Assembly: GCF_009830125.1 (NCBI RefSeq)
Contig: NZ_WUPT01000004.1
Coordinates: forward strand, 1 to 64,000
From: Kangsaoukella pontilimi
Lineage (GTDB): Bacteria > Pseudomonadota > Alphaproteobacteria > Rhodobacterales > Rhodobacteraceae
Length of the DNA stretch: 64,000 nt
Reading direction: 5' to 3'
In this document: positions 53,935 through 61,060 of the stretch, one piece after another
Position numbering within the stretch: the first letter of the stretch is position 1
Layout: each line of letters opens with the position of its first letter
Translations under genes and position numbers: made by a program
Notes under the pieces: generated by a model
The model's input: only the letters and a program-made list of their open reading frames with translations
Databases searched by the model: none
Told to the model about the DNA's origin: nothing

Positions 53935-54132
53935 GTGGACGAGAAACTTCAGGAAAGACTGGCCTATCTGGAACGACAGGCCGACGAGTTGAGCGACGAG
54001 GTGGCACGGCAGGCCAAGCTGGTGGACCGGCTGGCGCGGCAGGTGGGGCTTCTGATCGAGCGCGAAGCCACGCGCGAGGCCGAGGGCTCGGGCGGCGTGG
54101 TGATCGGAGACGAGCGTCCGCCGCATTACTGA
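53935..54132 (+). CDS. slyX: SlyX-family protein
   Basis: A 65-residue, mostly coiled-coil protein: [20 protein letters not shown], then [20 protein letters not shown] and a short tail ending RPPHY, which is typical of SlyX. The function is unknown. It begins with GTG at 53935 after GGAGAG. It is divergent from hisS; the 68-nt gap between them contains a hairpin (CGCGGG, loop, CCCGCG, 53888-53905). Confidence 0.85.
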   Translation: MDEKLQERLAYLERQADELSDEVARQAKLVDRLARQVGLLIEREATREAEGSGGVVIGDERPPHY

Positions 54133-54164
54133 GGCCGGGCACGCTGTCACAAGCCTGTTGCGAA

Positions 54165-54286
54165 TCCTCGTTAGGGTCAGCTTAACGGCCCCGTCCCCTT
54201 CCTGTCCCTTCCCCGGACACACGGGCCGCTCAAGCGATCCCGTCGCTGCCTGCTCCGCGGCCCCTGACGCCGCGGAGCGCTTTTTT
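54165..54286 (+). ncRNA. Candidate small RNA with a C/U-rich segment and strong terminator
   Basis: Between slyX and the VOC gene is about 120 nt with no coding potential, a C/U-rich run (54187-54214, mostly C and T, with CCCCTTCC and CCCTTCCCC), and a terminator with no gene directly before it. A weak promoter is possible (TTGCGA at 54158-54163, then a TTAA-like -10 near 54181). C/U-rich unpaired segments that can pair with ribosome binding sites are known in alphaproteobacterial small RNAs. Conservation is untested; it could instead be only a 3' end of slyX. Confidence 0.35.
54252..54286 (+). terminator. Rho-independent terminator
   Basis: GCTCCGCGG (54252-54260), 9-nt loop, CCGCGGAGC (54270-54278), then GC and a run of six T. 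It is the strongest terminator on this strand and follows the slyX stop codon by 120 nt. Confidence 0.85.
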
Positions 54287-54365
54287 GCACAGAAGCGGTT
54301 CGGTATTTGGCCTATACTCGCATCAGCGCAGATCGTACGTGGGTGCGCAGATGAAGGAGCTTGCC

Positions 54366-54857
54366 ATGACCTATCATGCCGATCCCGGAACCACTGTCGG
54401 ACATGTCCACCTGAAGGTCGCTGACCTCGACCGCGCCATCGACTTCTATCAGCGCGTCCTCGGTTTTGACCTTATGCAGCGTTACGGCAGTCAGGCCGCT
54501 TTTCTGTCCGCCGGCGGATATCACCACCACCTCGGCCTGAACACGTGGGAATCCCGCGGCGGTCCTCGGCCGGCCCGCAACATGACAGGTCTCTATCACA
54601 CCGCGTTCCTCTATCCGACACGCGCCGCGCTCGGGCGCGCCGTGTCGCGCGTGGTCGAAGAAGGCGTCGAAATCACAGGCTGGGCCGACCATGGCGTCAG
54701 CCTCGCGGTCTATTTCGACGACATGGACGGCAATGGTGTCGAGCTGTATTGGGACAAGCCGAGAGAAGACTGGCCCTGGGCGGAAAATGGCCAACTGGCG
54801 ATGTCCAATGCGCGGTTCGACCTCGCCGCACTTATGGCGGAAGGACAGGACGGGTGA
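54366..54857 (+). CDS. VOC-family (glyoxalase/dioxygenase-like) protein
   Basis: A 163-residue vicinal-oxygen-chelate fold protein. Metal ligands are apparent: His in VGHVHLKVADLDRA (His15 region), His in LYHTAFLYP and Glu in GNGVELYWDK. The ERE-type pattern with two beta-alpha-beta modules resembles CatE-like extradiol dioxygenases and glyoxalases; the substrate is not predictable. The ATG at 54366 is chosen because AAGGAG lies 6 nt upstream. A TATACT -10 (54313-54318) lies 48 nt before it. The next gene, a cupin, begins 4 nt after the stop. Confidence 0.85.
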   Translation: MTYHADPGTTVGHVHLKVADLDRAIDFYQRVLGFDLMQRYGSQAAFLSAGGYHHHLGLNTWESRGGPRPARNMTGLYHTAFLYPTRAALGRAVSRVVEEGVEITGWADHGVSLAVYFDDMDGNGVELYWDKPREDWPWAENGQLAMSNARFDLAALMAEGQDG

Positions 54858-54861
54858 CACG

Positions 54862-55509
54862 ATGCGGGTGAATGCGGATTTCGACCGGCGCGTGGTAGTG
54901 CGCTTCGCGGATACCGAGTGGATCCCCTCACCCATGCCCGGTGTCGAGCGCAAGATGCTCGACCGGATCGGCGGTGAGGTGGCGCGCGCCACCAGCATCG
55001 TCCGCTATGCACCCGGCAGTGCCTTTTCCGCCCATACTCATGACGGGGGCGAGGAGTACCTCGTGCTCGACGGGACCTTCTGCGACGAACACGGTGCCTT
55101 TCCAACAGGAAGTTATGTGCGGAACCCGCCCACGTCGTCGCACACACCCTCCGCCCCGGATGGCGCGATCATTCTGGTCAAGCTGCACCAGATGGCCGCC
55201 GACGACCGGACGCAGGTTGGGATCGACCTGACTGGTTCTGATGCGCCCCGTCAGGAGCTTCACCGGGACAAACGCGAAGCGGTCAGCGTTGCGCGGTTGG
55301 GAACGGGCGAGGTAATTGCTCTCGACGGGCCCGGCGGTGCCGAGGTCTTCGTCCTGTCAGGCGAGGTAACAGAAGGCGGCGACACTCTCGGACGCTGGGA
55401 TTGGCTCCGCCTGCCGCGCAAAGCCAAGACGACCGTGACCGCCGGCGAGAGCGGCGCGACGCTCTGGATCAAGACCGGTCATCTCGACCACGTTTCCGCG
55501 CCCGGCTGA
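54862..55509 (+). CDS. ChrR-like tandem-cupin protein
   Basis: A 215-residue protein of two cupin-like modules. The first has FSAHTHDGGEEYLVLDGTFC with HxH, Glu and a later His in SSHTPSAPDG, the metal ligands seen in the cupin domain of ChrR. The N-terminal zinc anti-sigma domain of ChrR is absent, so it cannot be a standard anti-sigma factor. It follows the VOC gene by 4 nt and is probably co-transcribed with it. Role unknown; oxygen-, radical- or metabolite-sensing is speculative. Confidence 0.75.
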   Translation: MRVNADFDRRVVVRFADTEWIPSPMPGVERKMLDRIGGEVARATSIVRYAPGSAFSAHTHDGGEEYLVLDGTFCDEHGAFPTGSYVRNPPTSSHTPSAPDGAIILVKLHQMAADDRTQVGIDLTGSDAPRQELHRDKREAVSVARLGTGEVIALDGPGGAEVFVLSGEVTEGGDTLGRWDWLRLPRKAKTTVTAGESGATLWIKTGHLDHVSAPG

Positions 55510-55562
55510 GGGTGGACGCCGCCCGGCAGCGCGCCTAGTCTCCGCCGCCGGGAGGGACCTCA

Positions 55563-56429
55563 ATGGCCGCTGGAAAGACGATCAGAACCTATTTCGACGG
55601 CACCTGGCATGACGGAGATATCCCGATCATGCGGGCGGCAGACCATGGCGCATGGCTGGGCACGACCGTCTTCGACGGCGCACGGTATTTCGAAGGGGTC
55701 GCGCCCGATCTCGACCGCCATTGCGAGCGGGTCAACGCGTCGGCCCGTGCTCTCGATCTGGAGCCTTCGGCAGACGCCGAGACAATGGTGCAGCTTGTGT
55801 GGGAGGGGCTTGCGGGCTTCGCGCCCGATGCCGCGGTCTACATCCGGCCCATGTACTGGGCGATCGATGGCGATGCCACGACCGTGGCCGCGCTCGGCAA
55901 TACCCGCTTCGCGATCTGCCTCGAAGAGATACCCTTTGCCCCGGCGGACGCGACAGTCCGGCTGACCCGCACACGGTTCCGCCGACCGGTCCTGGAAGAC
56001 GCAGTGGTCAACGCAAAAGCCGGATGCCTTTATCCCAACAACGCACGAATGCTGCGCGAGGCGCAGTCGCGCGGCTATCAGAATGCGCTTGTGGCCGACG
56101 CCATGGGCAACGTGGCCGAAAGCGCAACATCGAACGTCTTCATGGTGCGCGACGGAGAAATCCTGACGCCCATCGCGAACGGCACTTTCCTGGCCGGGAT
56201 CACCCGGTCTCGGCACATGCAGAACCTCGCCGCTGACGGAACGCCCGTGCGCGAAGCCGTTCTGACATTCCGCGACTTCGAGGAAGCGGACGAGGTGTTC
56301 CTCACCGGCAACATGAACAAGATCACGCCGGTGACCGAGTTCGACGGCACGCATTATCAGGTCGGGCCGGTCGCGAGGCGCGCGCGCGAGCTTTACTGGG
56401 ATTGGGCGCTGTCGAAAGGAACAGCCTGA
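55563..56429 (+). CDS. Branched-chain-type (class IV) PLP aminotransferase
   Basis: A 288-residue class IV PLP enzyme. The predicted PLP lysine is Lys152 in VNAKAGCLYPNN, and Glu186 in NVAESATSNVF matches the conserved Glu that binds the pyridine nitrogen. The fold is that of BCAT/D-amino-acid transaminase. It shares one base with the next gene (TGATG at 56427-56431), so its product may feed the ornithine-cyclodeaminase-like enzyme. The biological substrate is not clear. Confidence 0.88.
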   Translation: MAAGKTIRTYFDGTWHDGDIPIMRAADHGAWLGTTVFDGARYFEGVAPDLDRHCERVNASARALDLEPSADAETMVQLVWEGLAGFAPDAAVYIRPMYWAIDGDATTVAALGNTRFAICLEEIPFAPADATVRLTRTRFRRPVLEDAVVNAKAGCLYPNNARMLREAQSRGYQNALVADAMGNVAESATSNVFMVRDGEILTPIANGTFLAGITRSRHMQNLAADGTPVREAVLTFRDFEEADEVFLTGNMNKITPVTEFDGTHYQVGPVARRARELYWDWALSKGTA

Positions 56430-57355
56430 TGGGCACCCTCACCTACCTTTCCGATGACGATCTGCAGGCGCTCGGCATCGGCCCCGCCGACATCGCGGAC
56501 GCCATCGAGCGCGCTCTGATCGACAAGGCCGAGGGACGGCTGCACACAGCGCCAAAGGCAGCGATCCTGCCGGGCGGCGGGCGCTACGTCATGTCGACGC
56601 TCGCTGTCGGCGGCGGGTTGACGGTGGTCAAGACGGTAACAGTCAGCCCCGACAACGCCGCACATGGTCTGCCCAGTATCAACGGGGCGATTCAGGCCTA
56701 TGACGCGGAAACCGGACTTCTCAAGGCTGTGCTCGACGCGAACTGGATTACCGCGGTCAGAACCGCCGGTCTGTCATCGGTGGCGGCCCGGCGTCTTGCC
56801 GATCCGGCATCGGAAAGCATCGCCTTCGTCGGAACGGGCGTTCAGGCGCAGAGCCATCTGGACGCGTTTGCCGCGCTTTTCCCCCTCAGCCGGGTGGTAG
56901 CCTATGGCCGGGGCGGTGAAAGCCAGACACGTCTGCTGGAAAAGGCCCGCGCGATGGGGCTCGATGCCGAGGCCGAGAGCGACCCCAACGCCGCGATTGC
57001 GGCGGCGGATATCGTGGTGACGTCAGTCCCGCTCGACTACGAGATTGAGCCGTTCCTCGATGCAGGGAGCCTCCGCCCCCGCACCTTCGCGGCGATCACC
57101 GATCTGACGATCCCGTGGCATGACAAAAGCCTGTCGGCCTTCGGCACGCTTGTCGTCGATGATTTGGAGCAGGAGCGATCTGCCCCGCGCCCAATGGTCC
57201 CGGCAGAAACCATAGCCGGAGACCTGACCGACCTCGTGGCCGGTCGGATCGCAACCCCTGAAGATGACGCGCCCCGTGCCTTCGCGTTCCGCGGCATCTC
57301 CCTCGGGGACTACGCGGTTACGCGGCTGGCGCTGGAGCGGGCTGGTCACGCTTGA
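56429..57355 (+). CDS. Ornithine cyclodeaminase/mu-crystallin-family protein
   Basis: A 308-residue NAD(P)-dependent enzyme of the ornithine cyclodeaminase/mu-crystallin family, which includes imine reductases and amino-acid cyclodeaminases. It has the Rossmann motif ESIAFVGTGVQAQSHLDAF (GxGxxA type) and the N-terminal LHTAPKAAILPGGGRYVMST. Its ATG at 56429 overlaps the aminotransferase stop codon. A transaminase plus reductase pair fits making or breaking an amino or imino acid; the substrate is unknown. Confidence 0.88.
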   Translation: MGTLTYLSDDDLQALGIGPADIADAIERALIDKAEGRLHTAPKAAILPGGGRYVMSTLAVGGGLTVVKTVTVSPDNAAHGLPSINGAIQAYDAETGLLKAVLDANWITAVRTAGLSSVAARRLADPASESIAFVGTGVQAQSHLDAFAALFPLSRVVAYGRGGESQTRLLEKARAMGLDAEAESDPNAAIAAADIVVTSVPLDYEIEPFLDAGSLRPRTFAAITDLTIPWHDKSLSAFGTLVVDDLEQERSAPRPMVPAETIAGDLTDLVAGRIATPEDDAPRAFAFRGISLGDYAVTRLALERAGHA

Positions 57356-57413
57356 CGATGGACAGAGCCGCCAATCCCCATCATGATCCCGCTCAAACAG
57401 GAGCTTGAGACCC

Positions 57414-57869
57414 ATGCGCAAGTTTCTCGTGGTGCTGGATGACAGCCGCGAATGCCTTAATGCCATGCGCTTCGCCGCCATGCGCGCCGCCCACACCGGG
57501 GGTGGCGTGCAGGTTCTGTCGGTGATCCCGCCCGATGAATTCAATCACTGGATCGGTGTCGGCAACATCATGCGGGAAGAGGCGCGCGAGCGTATCCATG
57601 CCCATTTCGAGGTCTTCGCGAAATGGATGCGGGACCGGCAAGGGGTAGATCCGGAGCTTGTGATCCGCGAAGGCGAACCGGTGGGCGAGATCATCTCGCA
57701 GATCACCGATGACGGCGATATCGGCGTGCTGGTGCTTGGCGCTTCCGCCGAAAAGGGCGGTCCTGGTCCGATCGTGACCGCGATGTCGAAACGGTTCGGC
57801 ACCCTGCCCGTTCCGCTCACCATCGTGCCGGGGGAGCTGTCGAAAGAGCGGCTGGAAGCCATTACCTGA
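57414..57869 (+). CDS. Universal stress protein (UspA family)
   Basis: A 151-residue single-domain Usp: KFLVVLDDSRECLNAMRFA (residues 3-21) with the conserved Asp, IGVLVLGASAEKGGPGPIVT (the G-x2-G-x9-G(S/T) ATP-binding-like region, relaxed here) and TLPVPLTIVPG. AGGAG lies upstream of the ATG. It lies 58 nt after the ornithine-cyclodeaminase-like gene and could be independently transcribed. ATP binding is uncertain because the glycine motif is not canonical. Confidence 0.85.
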   Translation: MRKFLVVLDDSRECLNAMRFAAMRAAHTGGGVQVLSVIPPDEFNHWIGVGNIMREEARERIHAHFEVFAKWMRDRQGVDPELVIREGEPVGEIISQITDDGDIGVLVLGASAEKGGPGPIVTAMSKRFGTLPVPLTIVPGELSKERLEAIT

Positions 57870-57915
57870 AAGCGTCTCGGGCGGCTGTGTCGCGCTTTAG
57901 AATCGTTCCAACTTC

Positions 57916-57945
57916 TTGACATTGCCTGACAGAAACCCTCATATT
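57916..57945 (+). promoter_or_regulatory. Promoter of the Nfu gene
   Basis: TTGACA (57916-57921), 18 nt, CATATT (57940-57945), giving transcription near 57952. An imperfect repeat (TTGCCT ... AGGGCAA, 57922-57953) overlaps the promoter and might bind a regulator such as an Fe-S responsive factor; that is a guess. Confidence 0.6.
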
Positions 57946-57972
57946 TAGGGCAAGCCAAAGGAGCACCTCGTC

Positions 57973-58536
57973 ATGTTCATCCAGACCGAATCCACGCCGA
58001 ACCCGGCGACCCTGAAGTTCCTGCCCGGACGGACGGTCCTGGAGACGGGAACGGCCGATTTTCCCACCGCCGATGCCGCCGGCAACTCGCCATTGGCGCA
58101 GCGCGTCTTCGCCGTCGACGGCGTGAGCGGTGTCTTCTTCGGCAATGACTTCGTCACCGTCACAAAGTCCGAAGGCGTCGAGTGGGACCATATCAAACCC
58201 GCGATCCTTGGCGCGATCATGGAGCATTTCCAGTCCGGTCAGTCCGCAGTCGAGGGCGAAGGCGCTGCGGCGTCGGGCCATGCCGAGCATGACGGTCCGG
58301 ATGGCGAGATCGTCACCCAGATCAAGGAGCTTCTGGACACCCGCGTCCGGCCCGCTGTTGCGCAAGACGGTGGAGACATCGTCTTCCACGGCTTCGACCG
58401 GGGCATCGTCTACCTGCACATGCAGGGCGCCTGCGCGGGCTGTCCGTCCTCGACCCTGACGCTGAAGATGGGGATCGAGAACCTGCTTCGCCATTACATT
58501 CCCGAAGTCCTGGAAGTCCGGCCCGTCGCGGCCTGA
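57973..58536 (+). CDS. NfuA/NifU-like Fe-S scaffold protein
   Basis: A 187-residue Nfu protein that carries and delivers Fe-S clusters. The N-terminal Nfu domain begins MFIQTESTPNPATLKFLPG (residues 1-19) and the C-terminal NifU-like domain has the cluster-ligand CxxC at Cys154 and Cys157 (GACAGCPSST). The length and domain order match eukaryotic NFU1 and alphaproteobacterial Nfu. AAAGGAG precedes the ATG. It has its own promoter and is followed by a family 1 repeat. Confidence 0.93.
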   Translation: MFIQTESTPNPATLKFLPGRTVLETGTADFPTADAAGNSPLAQRVFAVDGVSGVFFGNDFVTVTKSEGVEWDHIKPAILGAIMEHFQSGQSAVEGEGAAASGHAEHDGPDGEIVTQIKELLDTRVRPAVAQDGGDIVFHGFDRGIVYLHMQGACAGCPSSTLTLKMGIENLLRHYIPEVLEVRPVAA

Positions 58537-58546
58537 CGGGTTGCGC

Positions 58547-58623
58547 CGCGGGCTTCGCCCGCGTCGCGGTGGGCGAGGGGCGCTGCCCCTCGCGCTCCCC
58601 GGGATATTTTCGAACAGGCGAAG
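58547..58623 (+). repeat. Composite palindromic intergenic repeat, family 1, copy D
   Basis: Hairpin CGCGGGC-TTC-GCCCGCG (58547-58563), hairpin GCGAGGGGC-GCT-GCCCCTCGC (58573-58593), then the 23-nt tail (58601-58623) containing GATATTTTCGAACAGGCGAA, identical to copy B. The tail ends 3 nt before the tsaB ATG, so its AGGCGAAG is in ribosome-binding-site position. Confidence 0.85.
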
Positions 58624-58626
58624 ACC

Positions 58627-59367
58627 ATGGCCGACCTCCGCCTTCTTGCCTTCGATACATCAGGGCCACATTGCGCGGCCTCTTTGCTGATCAACGGGAC
58701 GAATGTCGCCGCGGCTCGTGAAGAGATGAAGCAGGGACAGGCCGAACGTCTCATACCTATGCTGGAAGACGTGATGGCCCGGGAAGGGGCTGTTTGGGAA
58801 GAGCTCGATGCCATCGCCGTGGGAATTGGTCCCGGGAATTTCACCGGCATCCGCATCGCCGTGAGCGCCGCGCGCGGGTTGGCGCTAGGGCTTGGCATTC
58901 CGGCAATCGGCGTTTCGACATTCGAGGCTGTACGGGACGACGCGCCGGCGCGTCTCGGCGATATCGTAATGGTCATGCTGCCCGGCCCGCGCGATGTCGA
59001 GTATTTCCAAGTCTTCGACGGGCCCGATCCCGTGGCTGCTCCCGGAATGCTCGACACCAGAGGAAGCGGATACAGTTTCGGCACGGCGCGTGCGCTGCCG
59101 GACGCATTGGGTCACCGCAAGATTACCGGCGTTACCGGACTGAAGGCCTATCCCGTTGCCGTCGACCTTGGGGGGGACATCCCCGGATCTATAAGCCAGC
59201 CCGAAAGCGACCGCCTCGAAAAAATCGTGGTGAACCCGGCGACGCTTGCCCGAATCGCGGCACGTCGGCTGACCGCGGGTGCGCCGATCCCCCGCCCCGC
59301 CCCGCTCTATGTACGGCCCGCCGATGCGGCCCCTTCCAGCGACCCGCCACCCGTCATCCTGCCATGA
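58627..59367 (+). CDS. tsaB: tRNA t6A synthesis protein TsaB
   Basis: TsaB pairs with TsaD and TsaE to transfer threonylcarbamoyl from TC-AMP (made by the TsaC/Sua5 protein at 25679) to adenosine-37 of tRNA. The 246-residue ASKHA-fold protein begins with MADLRLLAFDTSGPHCAASL and has VGIGPGNFTGIRIAVSAARG (residues about 66-85). It lacks the metal-binding histidines of TsaD. The stop overlaps the rimI ATG (ATGA). Translation initiates 3 nt after a repeat tail. Confidence 0.93.
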   Translation: MADLRLLAFDTSGPHCAASLLINGTNVAAAREEMKQGQAERLIPMLEDVMAREGAVWEELDAIAVGIGPGNFTGIRIAVSAARGLALGLGIPAIGVSTFEAVRDDAPARLGDIVMVMLPGPRDVEYFQVFDGPDPVAAPGMLDTRGSGYSFGTARALPDALGHRKITGVTGLKAYPVAVDLGGDIPGSISQPESDRLEKIVVNPATLARIAARRLTAGAPIPRPAPLYVRPADAAPSSDPPPVILP

Positions 59368-59783
59368 CCGCCGACGAGCTTGCCCGCATCCACACTGCCG
59401 CCATGACGGTGCCGCCTCCATGGAGCGCGGTCACGTTTCGGGGTTTTTTATCTTTTCCCGGCGCCATTCTGGCCTTCGAAGCAGGTGGATTTGCTCTCGG
59501 GCGGGTCATCGCCGACGAGGCCGAGCTTCTGACCATTGCCGTCCACCCGGAGGCGCGCAGAAGGGGCATCGCGCGGCGCTGTCTGGCGGCATTCGAGCTT
59601 GAGGCCCCGGCGAAGGGCGCAAGTCGCGCTTTCCTGGAGGTTGCCGCATCGAACGCCCCGGCACGGCGTCTGTACGAGGGTTTCGGCTATGAAGAGGTCG
59701 GGCGCCGCAGGGGCTATTACGACCGGCCCGACGACGACGCCGACGATGCCATTCTGATGGCTAAAGACCTGCCCATTGCATGA
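59364..59783 (+). CDS. rimI: Ribosomal-protein-alanine N-acetyltransferase RimI-like
   Basis: A 139-residue GNAT acetyltransferase. The acetyl-CoA loop is VHPEARRRGIARRCL (residues about 61-75, RxxGxA pattern), followed by FLEVAASNAPARRLYEGFGY, typical of RimI. tsaB-rimI linkage is widespread and supports the call, although the exact protein target (S18 N-terminus or others) is inferred. The ATG overlaps the tsaB stop codon. Confidence 0.9.
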   Translation: MTADELARIHTAAMTVPPPWSAVTFRGFLSFPGAILAFEAGGFALGRVIADEAELLTIAVHPEARRRGIARRCLAAFELEAPAKGASRAFLEVAASNAPARRLYEGFGYEEVGRRRGYYDRPDDDADDAILMAKDLPIA

Positions 59784-59840
59784 CATTGCGTCACCTGCCC
59801 CTTTTCACGGCAAACCAGCCCCGCCTTTCCCAGTAAGCTA

Positions 59841-59870
59841 TTGACCCTCCCCGGCGACTCCGGCCTAAAT
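59841..59870 (+). promoter_or_regulatory. Probable promoter of the BMP transporter operon
   Basis: TTGACC (59841-59846), 18 nt, CTAAAT (59865-59870). The -35 is 5/6 and the -10 is weaker. Transcription would start near 59877, inside the left arm of the dyad at 59871-59905. Confidence 0.5.
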
Positions 59871-59905
59871 CGGCAATGATCCGAAACACACTCGGACGAT
59901 TGCCG
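59871..59905. promoter_or_regulatory. 35-bp dyad at the BMP operon promoter
   Basis: CGGCAAT-GA-TCCGA, 7-nt loop AACACAC, TCGGA-CG-ATTGCCG: 12 of 14 arm positions pair perfectly. It begins at the base after the -10 and covers the predicted start site, the classic position of a repressor operator; if transcription instead starts further upstream it would be an RNA hairpin. I recognise no known operator or riboswitch consensus in it. Confidence 0.65.
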
Positions 59906-59939
59906 GGGCCGCGGCGAAACCGCCAGCATTTATGGCCCC
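59905..59939 (+). promoter_or_regulatory. Second hairpin in the BMP operon leader
   Basis: GGGGCC (59905-59910) pairs with GGCCCC (59934-59939), enclosing a nested GCGG-CGAAA-CCGC hairpin and a 10-nt 3' bulge CAGCATTTAT. It ends 11 nt before the GGGAG ribosome binding site (59951-59955) of the substrate-binding-protein gene. It may stabilise the message or be part of a sensor; no family was recognised. Confidence 0.5.
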
Positions 59940-59962
59940 AAGGTCAAACTGGGAGACACTGA

Positions 59963-60967
59963 ATGACCCTTATGCAGAAATTCCTTGGCGCGAGCGCCGT
60001 TCTGGCGCTGTCCGCCGGTGCCGCCGCCGCCGAGCCGGCCCTGATCTTCGATCTGGGCGGGAAATTCGACAAGTCGTTCAACGAAGCCGCCTTCAACGGC
60101 GCGCAGCGTTGGGCCGAGGAAACCGGCGGCACGTTCCGCGAGATTGAACTGACCTCGGAAGCGCAGCGCGAGCAGGCGCTGCGTCGTTTCGCTGAATCGG
60201 GCGCAAACCCCGTCATCACCACCGGCTTTGCCTTTGCGACGCCGATCGAGGCGGTCGCTCCGGATTATCCGGACACCAAGTTCGTCAACATCGACGGCTT
60301 CATCGCGGACATCCCGGCAAACGTACGGATGATCTCCTTCTCCGAGCATGAAGGCTCTTATCTTGTCGGCATGCTGGCGGCCGAAGCCTCGGAAAGCGGC
60401 ACGCTCGGCTTTATCGGCGGCATGGACATTCCGCTGATCCGGCACTTTGCCTGCGGTTACGCCCAGGGCGCCAAGGCCGTGAACCCCGATGTTCAGGTTA
60501 TCGCCAACTTCACCGGCACCACTCCCGCCGCTTGGAACGACCCTGTGAAGGGCAGCGAGCTGACCAAGGCTCAGATCAGCCAGGGTGCCGACGTTGTCTA
60601 TGCCGCAGCCGGCGGTACTGGCGTAGGCGTGCTTCAGACCGCCGCCGACGAAGGCATCTATTCGGTCGGCGTCGACTCGAACCAGAACCACCTGCACCCC
60701 GGTTCGGTCCTGACCTCGATGCTCAAGCGCGTCGACGTCGCCGTCTATGACTCGATGATGGCCGGTGCCGACATCGAAACCGGCGTCGCGGTTGTCCTCG
60801 GCCTTGCCGAAGATGGTGTCGGCTATGCGGTCGACGAGAACAACGAGTCGCTCCTCAGCGAGGACATGATTGCCTCGGTCGAAGACGCCAAGAGCAAGAT
60901 CATCTCGGGCGAGCTTGAAGTGGCGAGCTACTACGCTACCGACAGCTGCCCCGCGCTGGACTTCTGA
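59963..60967 (+). CDS. BMP-family ABC transporter substrate-binding protein
   Basis: A 334-residue periplasmic binding protein of the BMP/PnrA (Med) family, which binds nucleosides and related purines. The Sec signal peptide spans residues 1-23 (ALSAGAAAA/EPALIF). The mature part begins LIFDLGGKFDKSFNEAAFNG, with Phe/Asp residues that contact nucleoside bases and ribose in PnrA, and contains SQGADVVYAAAGGTGVG. GGGAG lies 7 nt before the ATG. It starts the transporter operon and is followed by a stem-loop that probably protects its mRNA. Confidence 0.9.
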   Translation: MTLMQKFLGASAVLALSAGAAAAEPALIFDLGGKFDKSFNEAAFNGAQRWAEETGGTFREIELTSEAQREQALRRFAESGANPVITTGFAFATPIEAVAPDYPDTKFVNIDGFIADIPANVRMISFSEHEGSYLVGMLAAEASESGTLGFIGGMDIPLIRHFACGYAQGAKAVNPDVQVIANFTGTTPAAWNDPVKGSELTKAQISQGADVVYAAAGGTGVGVLQTAADEGIYSVGVDSNQNHLHPGSVLTSMLKRVDVAVYDSMMAGADIETGVAVVLGLAEDGVGYAVDENNESLLSEDMIASVEDAKSKIISGELEVASYYATDSCPALDF

Positions 60968-60991
60968 TCCAACTCGGGTGAGAGTTGCCAT

Positions 60992-61020
60992 GACGCCGCG
61001 CCTGTGACGGGCGCGGCGTC
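60992..61020 (+). terminator. Stem-loop between binding-protein and ATPase genes
   Basis: GACGCCGCGCC, loop TGTGACG, GGCGCGGCGTC followed by TTCGTT. The long GC stem with only a short, weak T-run is typical of structures that stabilise the upstream binding-protein mRNA and reduce expression of the membrane subunits, rather than full terminators. Confidence 0.65.
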
Positions 61021-61060
61021 TTCGTTAGGGAACAGGGATTTAGCGAGGGGACCGGGTGCC

